The position numbers and the translations under genes are program-made. Below are positions 24,698 to 33,110 of a DNA stretch of 64,000 nucleotides, piece by piece. Source of the DNA: Lysobacterales bacterium (GTDB lineage: Bacteria; Pseudomonadota; Gammaproteobacteria; Xanthomonadales; Xanthomonadaceae). The stretch covers positions 868,001 through 932,000 of the forward strand of contig JADCRD010000001.1 of the NCBI GenBank assembly GCA_014946745.1. The letters run 5' to 3'. Each line of letters starts with the position of its first letter. The stretch's first letter is position 1. The notes beneath the pieces are model-generated. The model ran no database searches, was not told where the DNA came from, and saw nothing but the letters and a program-made list of their open reading frames with translations.

Positions 24698-26854
24698 TTA
24701 CCAGGCGTAGCGCGCGCCCACCACCACCTGGCGAGGGTTGCCGAACAGGATGCCGCGGGTGCGGTCGACGATGTACTCCTCGCCGGTCAGGTTCTTGACT
24801 GCGAGGAAGCCGCTCCAGCCGTAGATCTCGGGCTCGTAGTTGAGGGTGGCGCTCCACACCGCATAGCTGTCGATCTGGCCGAACTGGCCATCGCCGTTCA
24901 CGCGCGGGCTGCGGGTGTTGGCGAAGTCGGCCCACTGGCGGCCGACGTGCTGCAGCTCGACGTTGAGGTCCCAGGGGCCGCGGGCGTAGCCGACCCGACC
25001 GGTGAAGGTGAACTCGGGGGCGTAGGGCAGGCGATTGCCGGCGACGCTGCCGTTGGCCGCTTGGCCGTTGTCGACGCGAAGCAGCACGCTCGACTGCTCG
25101 GCCGTGCCCAGCCAGGTCAGGGCTGCGTTGGCGTAGAACTCGCCGCCGCGGCTCTGCAGGGCCTGGCGGTTCAGGCCGACCGCAAGTTCGAGGCCAGCGT
25201 ATTCGGTCTCGCCCTGGGCCAGCGGCGTGCTGCCGCCGGCGATCGAACCCACCGCGATCTGGTTGTCGAAATCGCTGTGGAAGGCCGTGGCTTCCAGATC
25301 GATCTGGCCCAGGCGGCTGCGCAGGCCGAGTTCGAGATTGGTGCTGCTCTCAGCGTCGACCTCGGTGCTGGTGCCGTTGCCGGCGATCAGGTCCTCCACG
25401 CGCGGCGGCGCGAAGCCCTCGTGCGCGGACGCGTACAGGCTTGTGCCGCTGGACAGCTCGTAGTTGAGGCCGAGGCCCCACAGGGTCTCGCGCACGCTGT
25501 CTTCACCCAAGGTGCCACCGGGGAGGCGGTTGAGGCGGCTGAAGTCGATGTCTTCGCGGCGCAGGCTGGGGGTCAACTGCAGGGCGCCGAAATCGAAGGT
25601 GCTGGTGAGGAAGCCCGACAGCGCCGCGGTGGTGCGGAAGTTGCTCTCCGCCAGCGTGCCGCTGCGTGCGGCGGGCGCAGTGCCATTGATCTGCAGGCGG
25701 TCCTGCTCTTCCTCGTGCCAGCGCAGTCCGAACTCGGTGCTGCCGGTGGTGCCGATCAGCGAGCGCGGCAGGCTGAAGCGCGTGTCGAAGCCCCAGGTGT
25801 CGTAGCTGCGCACGCGGCCCTGGGCGGAGTTGCAGGCGCGCGGATCGACGCGTTCACCGCGGTAGCGCGCGTCGCGAAAGGCGGTGCCGCACTGGGTGTC
25901 CGAAGTGGTGCTGGACTGTCGCCACCAGTCGCGGTCGAAGCTGCTGAAGTAGACCGAGCTGAGCAGCTGGCTGCCCTCGGAGGGCGAGAACGCATGGCTC
26001 AGCGACAGCGCGCGGTGCTCGATGTCGAACAGGTCGTCCAGAAAGGGGTAGTACTCGGCGCCGAAACTCGCGTACTCGGCGTCGGTGATGCCGGAATAGC
26101 CCACCTGCGACTCCTCGCGCAGGTAGTTGGCACGCACCGTCAGCGCGTGGCTGTCGCCGATTTCGCGGCTGTACTTTGCGAACAGGTCGCTCTGCTCCAG
26201 GGCCGTGTTGTCGCGGGCGCCATCGCCCTGCTTGTGGCCGAGATCGAACAGAAAACCCTTGCCGCCGACGCTGGCGTGCGTGGCCGCGTAGCCGCGGGTT
26301 CCCGTGGCGATCTGCACGTGGCCGGCCGGGTCCTGCGGCGGATCGGGGGTGATGTAGTTGATGGCGCCCGTAATGGTCTGCGGGCCGAAGCGCAGCAGGC
26401 CCGCGCCCTTCAGCACTTCGATGCGGTCATAGCGCTGGATCGGCGCGTGGTAGTAGCTGGCGTTGTCGCCGTAGGGGGCATACATCGCCGGCAGGCCGTC
26501 CTCCAGCAGCAGCACCTTGGTCGAGCGCGTCGGGTTGCTGCCGCGGATGCCGATGTTGGGGCGCAGGCCGAAGCCCTCCTCATCGCGCACGGTCACGCCG
26601 GGCACTTTGCGCAGAGCCTCGTTGACCGTCAGCGCGCGGCCGGAGACCAGCACGCTCTGGTCAATCACGGTCGAGCTGCCTTCTGCGGGCTCGCCGCTGA
26701 GGTTTTTCTCGACGACCTGGATGGTGGCGAGGGTGCGCTTGGCTTCAGTGGCATCCGCGTCGGCACTGGCGTCAGCGCGGCTGGAGCCGCTTGCGCCGGC
26801 GAGAATCAGTCCGAGCGCCAGGCTGAGGGGATGGGGGCGGGAAACGGAAAGCAT
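24698..26854 (-). CDS. TonB-dependent outer-membrane receptor (FecA-like)
   Basis: A 718-residue outer-membrane receptor for energised uptake, probably of an iron chelate. A signal peptide (MLSVSRPHPLSLALGLILAG) precedes a plug domain (about 45-165: ALTVNEALRKVPGVTVRDEE, LRPNIGIRGSNPTRSTKVLL, DRIEVLKGAGLLRFGPQTIT) and a 22-strand-type barrel ending in Trp (VVVGARYAW). The plug sequence most resembles the FecA/iron-dicitrate branch. The short N-terminus leaves no room for a FecA-like signalling domain, so transcriptional signalling is unlikely. The ligand is inferred, not shown. The start at 26854 begins the signal peptide. Confidence 0.92.
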   Translation of the reverse strand: MLSVSRPHPLSLALGLILAGASGSSRADASADADATEAKRTLATIQVVEKNLSGEPAEGSSTVIDQSVLVSGRALTVNEALRKVPGVTVRDEEGFGLRPNIGIRGSNPTRSTKVLLLEDGLPAMYAPYGDNASYYHAPIQRYDRIEVLKGAGLLRFGPQTITGAINYITPDPPQDPAGHVQIATGTRGYAATHASVGGKGFLFDLGHKQGDGARDNTALEQSDLFAKYSREIGDSHALTVRANYLREESQVGYSGITDAEYASFGAEYYPFLDDLFDIEHRALSLSHAFSPSEGSQLLSSVYFSSFDRDWWRQSSTTSDTQCGTAFRDARYRGERVDPRACNSAQGRVRSYDTWGFDTRFSLPRSLIGTTGSTEFGLRWHEEEQDRLQINGTAPAARSGTLAESNFRTTAALSGFLTSTFDFGALQLTPSLRREDIDFSRLNRLPGGTLGEDSVRETLWGLGLNYELSSGTSLYASAHEGFAPPRVEDLIAGNGTSTEVDAESSTNLELGLRSRLGQIDLEATAFHSDFDNQIAVGSIAGGSTPLAQGETEYAGLELAVGLNRQALQSRGGEFYANAALTWLGTAEQSSVLLRVDNGQAANGSVAGNRLPYAPEFTFTGRVGYARGPWDLNVELQHVGRQWADFANTRSPRVNGDGQFGQIDSYAVWSATLNYEPEIYGWSGFLAVKNLTGEEYIVDRTRGILFGNPRQVVVGARYAW

Positions 26855-26898
26855 CGGGTATCGACTCGGATCGGGAGAAGTTCGCCCGAAAGTATGAA

Positions 26899-26918
26899 GA
26901 TAAACGCGAACGATTTGC
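26899..26918. promoter_or_regulatory. Possible Fur-type site upstream of the TonB receptor
   Basis: In an A/T-rich stretch 45-65 bp before the receptor start, the plus strand reads GATAAACGCGAACGATTTGC. It weakly follows the GATAAT-x-x-x-ATTATC layout of Fur boxes. The match is partial, so this is a guess based on position and receptor type. The rest of 26855-27145 is the divergent promoter region shared with the DUF924 gene and shows nothing further. Confidence 0.25.
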
Positions 26919-27145
26919 AATTGACCTTGCAACTGGGTCGCGGCTTGCGGTGGGTCTGATCCGATCAGAGCTGAAGCGAGCGCGGGGGTCTGAGGACGTT
27001 CTCTGTCTCTCCGCGCAGGGCGCTACCGCGGAGCGGCCGATCCTCCACAGGTCGAGGCCCGGGGCAGGACTCGCGCACTGCGTGCTCGACGCCGGCGGCT
27101 CGCGCGTCCAAGCTGTCCGGCCCTCAGGCCCGGACATCGAAGCAC

Positions 27146-27709
27146 ATGAACAAGCGCAAGGCGCCTGAAGCCGGGCCTACGCCCGCTGCCGTGGTGGGGT
27201 TCTGGCGCGAGGCCGGGCCTCAGCGCTGGTTCGCCAAGGACCTCAACTTCGACCGGGCGCTGGGCGCGCGTTTCCACGAAGCGCATCTGCTGGCCGCCGA
27301 GCGCCGGCTGGATGCGTGGAATGCCGAGGCCGAGGGCGCGCTGGCCCTGCAGATCCTGCTCGACCAGGTGCCGCGCAACCTCTATCGCGGGACCGCCCAC
27401 GCCTTCGCCACCGATCCGCTGGCGCTTCACTTCGCCCTCGCTGCGATCGACGCGGGTCTGGACCAGAAGATCGAGGCTAGCTTGCGTCCTTTCTGCTCCA
27501 TGGCCCTCATGCACGCCGAGCATCTCGCGCTGCAGGAGCGCTGCGTCGCCCTGTTCGAGGCGCTGGGTGGGCCCTCGCTGCCGCACGCGATCGAGCACCG
27601 CGACATCATCCGTCGCTTCGGCCGCTTTCCGCATCGCAACCCGCTGTTCGGCCGCGAGACCACGCGCGAGGAGCAGGCGTTTCTGGAGGCCGGTGGCTTC
27701 GCGGGCTGA
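27146..27709 (+). CDS. DUF924 family protein
   Basis: A 187-residue soluble protein of the DUF924 family. Conserved pieces are VVGFWREAGPQRWFAKDLNF near the N-terminus, LALQILLDQVPRNLYRGTAH in the middle and RRFGRFPHRNPLFGRETTRE near the C-terminus (the GR(F/Y)PHRN motif is diagnostic). The fold is TPR-like helical; no enzymatic role has been settled. It lies on the plus strand, divergent from the TonB receptor gene and upstream of a RidA-like gene. Confidence 0.9.
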   Translation: MNKRKAPEAGPTPAAVVGFWREAGPQRWFAKDLNFDRALGARFHEAHLLAAERRLDAWNAEAEGALALQILLDQVPRNLYRGTAHAFATDPLALHFALAAIDAGLDQKIEASLRPFCSMALMHAEHLALQERCVALFEALGGPSLPHAIEHRDIIRRFGRFPHRNPLFGRETTREEQAFLEAGGFAG

Positions 27710-27906
27710 GACGCTTCAGCGCCGATACCGCATGCCAGCGGTTGCGCGAGCGGTTGGCCTGGCGCGAGCTTGGCGCCTGGAGGTCGGTGGAGCACCTGGT
27801 GAGCCTGGGCCCACCCTATGTGCGGAGGCATGGCGATTTGGCGCTTGCCCGTCGCGGGCCGCTCTGCAAGCCTGCGGAGCCTTCAGTCCAGCTTCGGGAG
27901 TTCACC

Positions 27907-28251
27907 GTGATCCAGCGCTTCGACACCGGTCCGCGCATGTCCGAAATGACTGTCCACAACGGCGTGGCCTATCTGGCCGGGCAGGTGGCGGAGGACGACA
28001 GCCTCGACATCAGCGGCCAGACCCGCGAGGTGCTGGCGCAGATCGACGCTCTTCTCGCGCGTGCGGGCAGCGACAGGTCGAAGCTCCTGCGCGCACAGAT
28101 CTTCCTGGTCGACCTCGCTGACTTCGCTGCCATGAACGCGGTTTGGGAGCAGTGGGTGGTGCCCGGCCACACGCCGGCCCGGGCCACCGTGCAGGCGGCG
28201 CTGGCCAATCCGAAGTGGAAGGTCGAGATCGTCGTCACCGCGGCCGTCTGA
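27907..28251 (+). CDS. RidA/YjgF family protein
   Basis: A 114-residue member of the RidA (YjgF/UK114) family, starting at GTG 27907 with GGGAG upstream. Typical features are YLAGQVAEDDSLDISGQTRE, a helix LAQIDALLARAGSDRSKLLR, and the C-terminal HTPARATVQAALANPKWKVE with the Arg and Glu that in RidA contact the imine substrate (R in P-A-R-A, E in K-V-E-I). RidA enzymes hydrolyse reactive enamine/imine intermediates. The start is chosen by family length; the frame stays open 165 bp upstream through a palindrome-containing gap. Confidence 0.88.
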   Translation: MIQRFDTGPRMSEMTVHNGVAYLAGQVAEDDSLDISGQTREVLAQIDALLARAGSDRSKLLRAQIFLVDLADFAAMNAVWEQWVVPGHTPARATVQAALANPKWKVEIVVTAAV

Positions 28252-28546
28252 GGCCGCGACGGCCCTCAAGCATCGAAACTCGCAAGCTGCGTCGGGTGGG
28301 CGCCATGCATAGGGTGGGCCCTGGTTCACCCTGCACCCCACACTCGCCCTGCTCCTGAGCGGTTGCCTCGGCATGCGGCTCTCGCCTTGAACCACGCCGC
28401 CCACTGGGTGGGCCCCGGCCCACCTGCGCCAAACGCTTGCCCCGGTCTTCGTGGCCATGAATGCGCCGCTTCCGCGAACGCGTTGACACCCCCGCCATGG
28501 CTGCCGAACATGCGGGGCTCCTGTCCCACCCCTGCGGAGATTCCCC
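28252..28546. repeat. Gap with degenerate GGTGGGCC palindromes
   Basis: This 295-bp intergenic region before potF holds two degraded relatives of the window's main palindrome: CATAGGGTGGGCCCTGGTTC at 28308-28327 (continuing to 28331) and GGGTGGGCCCCGGCCCACC at 28406-28424. A half copy (GGGCCCACCCTATG) sits at 27807-27820 before the RidA-like gene. No gene is evident. Confidence 0.6.
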
Positions 28547-29698
28547 ATGCGCCTGCCCGTCGGCCTGCTGGCCGCTTCGATCGCGTTCGCCCTCACCGCC
28601 TGCGGCGGCGGCCAGCCGTCTTCCGACACCGCAGCAACGCCGGCGGCCACGCCTGTAGCGCCCGCTCCGTCCAAGGTGCTGCACATCTACAACTGGTCGG
28701 ACTACGTCGCCGAAGACACCATCGCCAAGTTCGAGCAGCGCACCGGCATCAAGGTGGTCTATGACGTCTACAGCGAGAACGAGGTCTTGGAAGCCAAGCT
28801 GATGGCCGGCGGCTCCGGCTACGACCTGGTTTTTCCCTCGCTGCGCCCCTTCGCCGAGCGTCACGTCAGCGCCGGGCTGTACCAGCCCATCGACCGCGCG
28901 CTGCTGACGAACTACGGCAACCTCGATCCGCAGCTGCTTGCCGGCATGACCGACGCCGACCCCGAGAACAAGCACCTCGTGCCCTACATGTGGGGCACCA
29001 CGGGGCTCGGCATCAATGTCGCCAAGGTGCGCGAGGCCCTGGGCCCTGACGTGGCGCTGGATTCCTGGAGCCTGCTGTTCGACCCGGCCAACGCCGAGAA
29101 GCTGGCCGGCTGCGGCATCAGTGTCCTCGACGACGAGCAGGAGGCCTTTTCGGCCGCGCTCATCTGGAAGGGCCGCGACCCCAACCGCACCGACGGCGAC
29201 GAGATCGAGACCGTGCAGCAGGTGTTCGCTGGCATCCGCCCGCATATCCGCAGCTTCAATAATTCGCAGTACATCAACGACCTCGCCACCGGCGAAACCT
29301 GCATCGCTGTGGGCTACTCGGGCGATGTCGCCCAAGCGGCGGCGCGCGCCGAGGAAGCCGGCACCGGGCTCGAAATCCAGTACGTCATTCCGAAAGAGGG
29401 TGCGGTGCGCTGGTTCGACGTCATGGCGATTCCCACCGACGCGCCCCATGTCGACAGCGCCCATGCTTTCATCAACTACGTGCTGGAGCCCGAAGTCATC
29501 GCCGGCATCTCCAACTACGTCGCCTACGCCAATCCCAACACGGCCTCCAAGCCCCTGCTGGATGAGGCCGTGCGCAACGACCCGGGCATCTATCCATCGG
29601 ACGAAGTGATGGCCAAGCTGGTCGATCCGAAGCGCTTGCCGGATGACGCCCAGCAGGCGCGCGTGCGCGCCTGGACGCAGATCAAGTCGGGGCGCTGA
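28547..29698 (+). CDS. potF: Polyamine ABC transporter substrate-binding lipoprotein
   Basis: A 383-residue periplasmic polyamine-binding protein. The signal peptide ends in a lipobox (FALTAC|GGG), so it is probably tethered to the inner membrane. The mature start VLHIYNWSDYVAEDTIAKFE is the classical PotF/PotD N-terminus. YDVYSENEVLEAKLMAGGSG, the VPYMWGTTGLGINVAKV block and IPKEGAVRWFDVMAIPTDAP complete the type-II binding-protein fold. The W-S-D-Y and Y-x-W-G-T-T-G elements contact polyamine in relatives; putrescine preference is inferred from similarity to PotF. It is the first gene of potFGHI. GGAG precedes the start. Confidence 0.94.
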   Translation: MRLPVGLLAASIAFALTACGGGQPSSDTAATPAATPVAPAPSKVLHIYNWSDYVAEDTIAKFEQRTGIKVVYDVYSENEVLEAKLMAGGSGYDLVFPSLRPFAERHVSAGLYQPIDRALLTNYGNLDPQLLAGMTDADPENKHLVPYMWGTTGLGINVAKVREALGPDVALDSWSLLFDPANAEKLAGCGISVLDDEQEAFSAALIWKGRDPNRTDGDEIETVQQVFAGIRPHIRSFNNSQYINDLATGETCIAVGYSGDVAQAAARAEEAGTGLEIQYVIPKEGAVRWFDVMAIPTDAPHVDSAHAFINYVLEPEVIAGISNYVAYANPNTASKPLLDEAVRNDPGIYPSDEVMAKLVDPKRLPDDAQQARVRAWTQIKSGR

Positions 29699-29778
29699 GC
29701 CCGCGCTTGGCGCTCTGAAGCAGCGGCTCGCCCCTGGCGGCGAGCCGCCTTTCTTTCCTACGAGAGACCGAGCCCGCA

Positions 29779-30921
29779 ATGGCCCAGCCCGGACGCAAGC
29801 AGGCCCCGATCGAACCCTGGCAGCAGCCGGATGCGCAGCCGTTCCTGCGCATCGAGGGTGTTACCAAGACCTTCGGCAAGACGTATGCGGTCGACGACGT
29901 CAGTCTGAACGTCTATCAGGGCGAGTTCTTCTCGCTGCTCGGCGGCTCGGGCTGCGGCAAGTCGACCCTGCTGCGCATCCTCGCCGGGCTGGAGACCGCC
30001 GACCGCGGGCGCATCCTGCTGGGCGATCGCGACATCACCGACCTGCCGCCCTACGAGCGGCCGGTCAACATGATGTTCCAGAGCTATGCGCTGTTCCCGC
30101 ACATGAGCGTGGAGCAGAACATCGCCTTCGGCCTGCAGCAAGATCGCCTGTCCAAAGGCGAGATCCGCGATCGCGTGGCCAGCATGCTGGAGCTGGTCAA
30201 GCTGCAGGATTTCGGGCGCCGCAAGCCGGATCAGCTTTCCGGCGGACAGCGCCAGCGCGTCGCGCTCGCGCGTGCGCTGGCCAAACAGCCGAAGCTGCTC
30301 TTGCTCGACGAGCCCTTGGGCGCGCTAGACCGCAAGCTGCGTGAGCATACCCAGTTCGAGCTGGTCGGCATCCAGGAGCGCGTGGGCGTCACCTTCATCA
30401 CCGTCACCCACGACCAGGAGGAGGCCATGACCATGTCCTCGCGCGTCGCCGTGATGGACGCCGGGCGCATCGTGCAGGTGGCCACGCCCGCCCAGCTCTA
30501 CGAGTTTCCGGCGAATCGGCTGGTGGCCGAGTTCATTGGCGCGGTGAACATTTTCGAAGGCCGCGTCTCGGCGCAGCGCGATGAGGAACTGGAATTTGCC
30601 TGCGAGAAGCTGGGCGGCGAGTTCCTGATGTGGCATTCCGATCCGCTGCCGATAGGCACGCCGGTGGCGGTGGCGGTGCGGCCGGAGAAGATCAGCGTGC
30701 ACGATGCGCCGCCGTCCGACCGCCGCAACTGGGCGCGCGGGCGGGTGGTGGAGATCGCCTATCTCGGCGACGTATCGATCTACCACGTCGCCACCGAGCA
30801 CGGCCAGGTCGTGCGCGTGCAGATCACCCACGAGGCCCGCTACGAGCGCCCGCACTACAGCTGGGACGACGAGCTGTATCTGAGCTGGGACCCGGATGAT
30901 GGCGTGGTGTTGACCAATTGA
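29779..30921 (+). CDS. potG: Polyamine ABC transporter ATP-binding protein
   Basis: A 380-residue ABC ATPase of the PotA/PotG (CUT) class. Walker A is GGSGCGKST (about 55-63), the Q-loop is MMFQSYALFPHMSVEQN, the signature is QLSGGQRQRVALARALA, Walker B is LLLLDEPLGALD and the switch His is in ITVTHDQEEAMTM. A C-terminal TOBE domain (about 290-370) contains VRPEKISVHDAP. It powers the PotHI channel at the cytoplasmic face. It lies 80 bp after potF. The gap to potH (436 bp) is unusually long for this operon and is filled by palindromic tandem repeats. Confidence 0.95.
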   Translation: MAQPGRKQAPIEPWQQPDAQPFLRIEGVTKTFGKTYAVDDVSLNVYQGEFFSLLGGSGCGKSTLLRILAGLETADRGRILLGDRDITDLPPYERPVNMMFQSYALFPHMSVEQNIAFGLQQDRLSKGEIRDRVASMLELVKLQDFGRRKPDQLSGGQRQRVALARALAKQPKLLLLDEPLGALDRKLREHTQFELVGIQERVGVTFITVTHDQEEAMTMSSRVAVMDAGRIVQVATPAQLYEFPANRLVAEFIGAVNIFEGRVSAQRDEELEFACEKLGGEFLMWHSDPLPIGTPVAVAVRPEKISVHDAPPSDRRNWARGRVVEIAYLGDVSIYHVATEHGQVVRVQITHEARYERPHYSWDDELYLSWDPDDGVVLTN

Positions 30922-31048
30922 GCATGAGGACTGCCATGGCGGCTCGTTCGGGTGTCCATCGCGCTGGTTGGCTTGCGCGTGAGGCGAGCGCAAGCCTCAT
31001 GTCCGGCGAGATTTGGGCGGCTTGGGTGTGGGGCGGTGTGCAGGCCAT

Positions 31049-31170
31049 GGTGGGTCAAGACCCACCCTATGGATGTCTGCGGGTGGGTCAAGACCCACGC
31101 CACGGAGGTCTGCGGGTGGGTCAAGACCCACGCCACGGAGGTCTGCGGGTGGGTCAAGACCCACCCTGTG
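31049..31170 (+). repeat. Four palindromes, three on a 33-bp tandem period, potG-potH gap
   Basis: Four copies of GGTGGGTCAAGACCCAC start at 31049, 31082, 31115 and 31148, a 33-bp period throughout. The intervening 14-16 bp read like GCCACGGAGGTCTGCG. Outer copies keep the CCCTATG/CCCTGTG flank and the inner two have it changed to CGCCACG. The remainder of the 30922-31357 gap has no gene; low-complexity CTCTCACTTCTCACTTC occurs at about 31205-31225. Confidence 0.9.
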
Positions 31171-31357
31171 CAGGCTTCGAAGGGGTAGGGCCAGGCGCAG
31201 ACGGCGCCTCTCTCACTTCTCACTTCTCTGCACTCACTCCCATCGTCCCGCCACTCGTCCCTCGTTCCTCCGCACTCTTTCCTTTCCAAAACCGGAGCGC
31301 TGCGAAGGCGCTGTGCCCAAGCCCAGCCGATCCGCGCCTCAGGTCGGAGGGCTCGGC

Positions 31358-32347
31358 ATGAGCAGTGGCGGCGGCTTCAACTGGCTGAGCCTGTGGTACC
31401 AGGTCTTTCTCGGCGTCTATCAGCGCATCGGCCTGCTCGGCCGCGAGCTGCGACAGCGGCGCGGGCGGATCTTCGTGGCCGGCGTGCCCATGCTGTGGCT
31501 GGGCGTGTTCTTCCTGGTGCCCTTCCTGATCCTCGCCAAGATCAGCCTCACCGACCCGCTGCCGGGGGCGCGACCGCCCTACGGCGATTTGCTGAGCTGG
31601 GGTGAGGACTGGCGGCTCCAGCTCACTCTGAATCTCGGCAACTACCTGCAGCTGTTCGAAGACTCGCTGTATCTCGCGGCCTATCTCAATTCGCTGAAGA
31701 TCGCCGCGATCTCGACCCTGATCGCGCTGGTGGTCGGGTATCCGATGGCCTACGGCATCGCCCGGGCCACGCCGCGCTGGCGCATGGTGCTGCTGATGCT
31801 GGTGATCCTGCCGTTCTGGACCAGTTTTCTCATCCGCATCTATGCCTGGATCGGCCTTCTGCGCAACAACGGCCTGATCAACCAGGCCCTGCAGTGGCTG
31901 GGCCTGATCGACGAGCCGCTGCGCCTGCTCAACACCGACTTCGCGGTCTACGTCGGGATCGTCTATTCCTATCTGCCCTTCATGGTGCTGCCGCTGGCGG
32001 CCAACCTGATGAAGCTCGACCGCCGGCTGCTGGAGGCCGCGTCCGATTTGGGCTGCCGCCCCATGCAGGCGTTCTGGCGCATCACCTTCCCGCTGTCGAT
32101 GCCGGGCGTGATTGCCGGCTGCCTGCTGGTGTTCATCCCGGCGGTCGGCGAGTTCGTGATTCCTGATCTACTGGGCGGCTCGGACGCGCTGATGATCGGC
32201 AAGGTGCTGTGGACCGAGTTCTTCCACAACCGCAATTGGCCGGTGGCCTCGTCGGTGGCCATGGCCATGCTGATGCTGATCGTCATCCCGGTGCTGCTGT
32301 TCGAGCACGTGCAGAACCGGCGCGCCGAGAAGGAGGCGAAGGGGTGA
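31358..32347 (+). CDS. potH: Polyamine ABC transporter permease PotH
   Basis: A 329-residue inner-membrane permease with six membrane helices (for example FVAGVPMLWLGVFFLVPFLI and the second to sixth helices between about 95 and 320). The cytoplasmic coupling motif lies at LLEAASDLGCRPMQAFWRIT (E-A-A-x-D-L-G-x(9)-I-x-x-P-L). With PotI it forms the putrescine channel driven by PotG. The ATG at 31358 has GGAGG at 31346-31350; the long open frame upstream runs through the repeat array and is not coding. It sits between two repeat-filled gaps. Confidence 0.94.
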   Translation: MSSGGGFNWLSLWYQVFLGVYQRIGLLGRELRQRRGRIFVAGVPMLWLGVFFLVPFLILAKISLTDPLPGARPPYGDLLSWGEDWRLQLTLNLGNYLQLFEDSLYLAAYLNSLKIAAISTLIALVVGYPMAYGIARATPRWRMVLLMLVILPFWTSFLIRIYAWIGLLRNNGLINQALQWLGLIDEPLRLLNTDFAVYVGIVYSYLPFMVLPLAANLMKLDRRLLEAASDLGCRPMQAFWRITFPLSMPGVIAGCLLVFIPAVGEFVIPDLLGGSDALMIGKVLWTEFFHNRNWPVASSVAMAMLMLIVIPVLLFEHVQNRRAEKEAKG

Positions 32348-32349
32348 GA

Positions 32350-32386
32350 GCGGGGATTGGGGATTGGGGATTCGGGATTCGCGAAG
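32350..32386 (+). repeat. GGGGATT/CGGGATT heptamer run
   Basis: Immediately after the potH stop the heptamers GGGGATT and CGGGATT are tandemly repeated about four times (32354-32382). The same heptamer in the opposite orientation recurs at 32927-32957 and 33041-33066, where it lies within a duplicated 111-bp unit. Confidence 0.8.
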
Positions 32387-32418
32387 CCTCGGCTTGCGTC
32401 GAGCTCTCGCTTTGCGGC

Positions 32419-32796
32419 CATAGGGTGGGTCTTGACCCACCGGAGCTCGACGCTTGCCTCGGTGTGGCTGGCCATAGGGTGGGTCTTGACCCACCGGAGC
32501 TCGACGCTTGCCTCAGTGCGGCTGGTCATAGGGTGGGTCTTGACCCGCCGGAGCTCGACGCTTGCATCGGTGTGGCTGGTCATAGGGTGGGTCTTGACCC
32601 ACCGGAGCTCGACGCTTGCCTCAGTGCGGCTGGTCATAGGGTGGGTCTTGACCCACCGGGGCTCGACGCTTGCCTCGGTGTGGCTGGCCATAGGGTGGGT
32701 CTTGACCCACCGGAGCTCGACGCTTGCCTCAGTGCGGCTGGTCATAGGGTGGGTCTTGACCCACCGAGGCTCGACGCTTGCGTCTCAGTAGCTCGT
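32419..32796 (+). repeat. Seven-copy 54-bp palindromic tandem array in the potH-potI gap
   Basis: Seven units begin with CATAG at 32419, 32473, 32527, 32581, 32635, 32689 and 32743, exactly 54 bp apart. Each unit holds the palindrome GGTGGGTCTTGACCCACC (one copy with CCGCC) followed by a 30-bp spacer beginning GAGCTCGACGCTTGC (one copy GGGCTCG). Spacer ends alternate between TCGGTGTGGCTGG (A) and TCAGTGCGGCTGG (B) in the order A-B-A-B-A-B, so the amplification unit is a 108-bp dimer. The period is a multiple of three and stop-free, which creates long spurious frames on both strands. Confidence 0.95.
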
Positions 32797-32874
32797 TTGC
32801 TCGTTTCTGGAGCTCGCGTGGGCCGCGGTTGCCGCGAACGATTGGATACCCGCATCTCGGGGCGGATTGACCGT

Positions 32875-33090
32875 CACGGTGGGTCAAGACCCACCCTATG
32901 CATGAGCGGAGCGTTGTCGACCCTCGGCAATCCCGAATCCCGAATCCCCAATCCCGCCTTGCCGCGTCAGCGGCAGGTGCACCGCCACGGTGGGTCAAGA
33001 CCCACCCTATGCATGAGCGGAGCGTTGTCGACCTTCGGCAATCCCCAATCCCGAATCCCCAATCCCGTCTTGCCGCCCAAGCGGCAAGAC
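32875..33090 (+). repeat. Duplicated 111-bp unit before potI, each with one palindrome
   Basis: GGTGGGTCAAGACCCACC with the CTATG flank occurs at 32878-32900 and 32989-33011, i.e. 111 bp apart and inverted relative to the array before it. Each is followed by ATGAGCGGAGCGTTGTCGAC, then CCCGAATCCC-type heptamers and a GCCGC-x-x-x-x-GCGGCA hairpin (33073-33086 in the second unit). The repeat ends about 20 bp before the potI start. Confidence 0.88.
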
Positions 33091-33110
33091 CCGCGCGAAG
33101 CGCGCAAGGC

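Noticed and set aside
24947-26959. 670-codon plus-strand frame opposite the TonB receptor
   Set aside because: Mirror of the receptor coding sequence; Ala/Val/Gly-rich with no domain.
31049-31170. Palindromes as ordinary intrinsic terminators
   Set aside because: They lie inside an operon, have no T run and recur in a coding sequence, so termination cannot be assumed; an attenuating effect remains possible.
32419-32796. CRISPR-like appearance of the 54-bp array
   Set aside because: The spacers are near-identical and alternate between two forms, the repeats are palindromes found elsewhere singly, and no cas genes are present.
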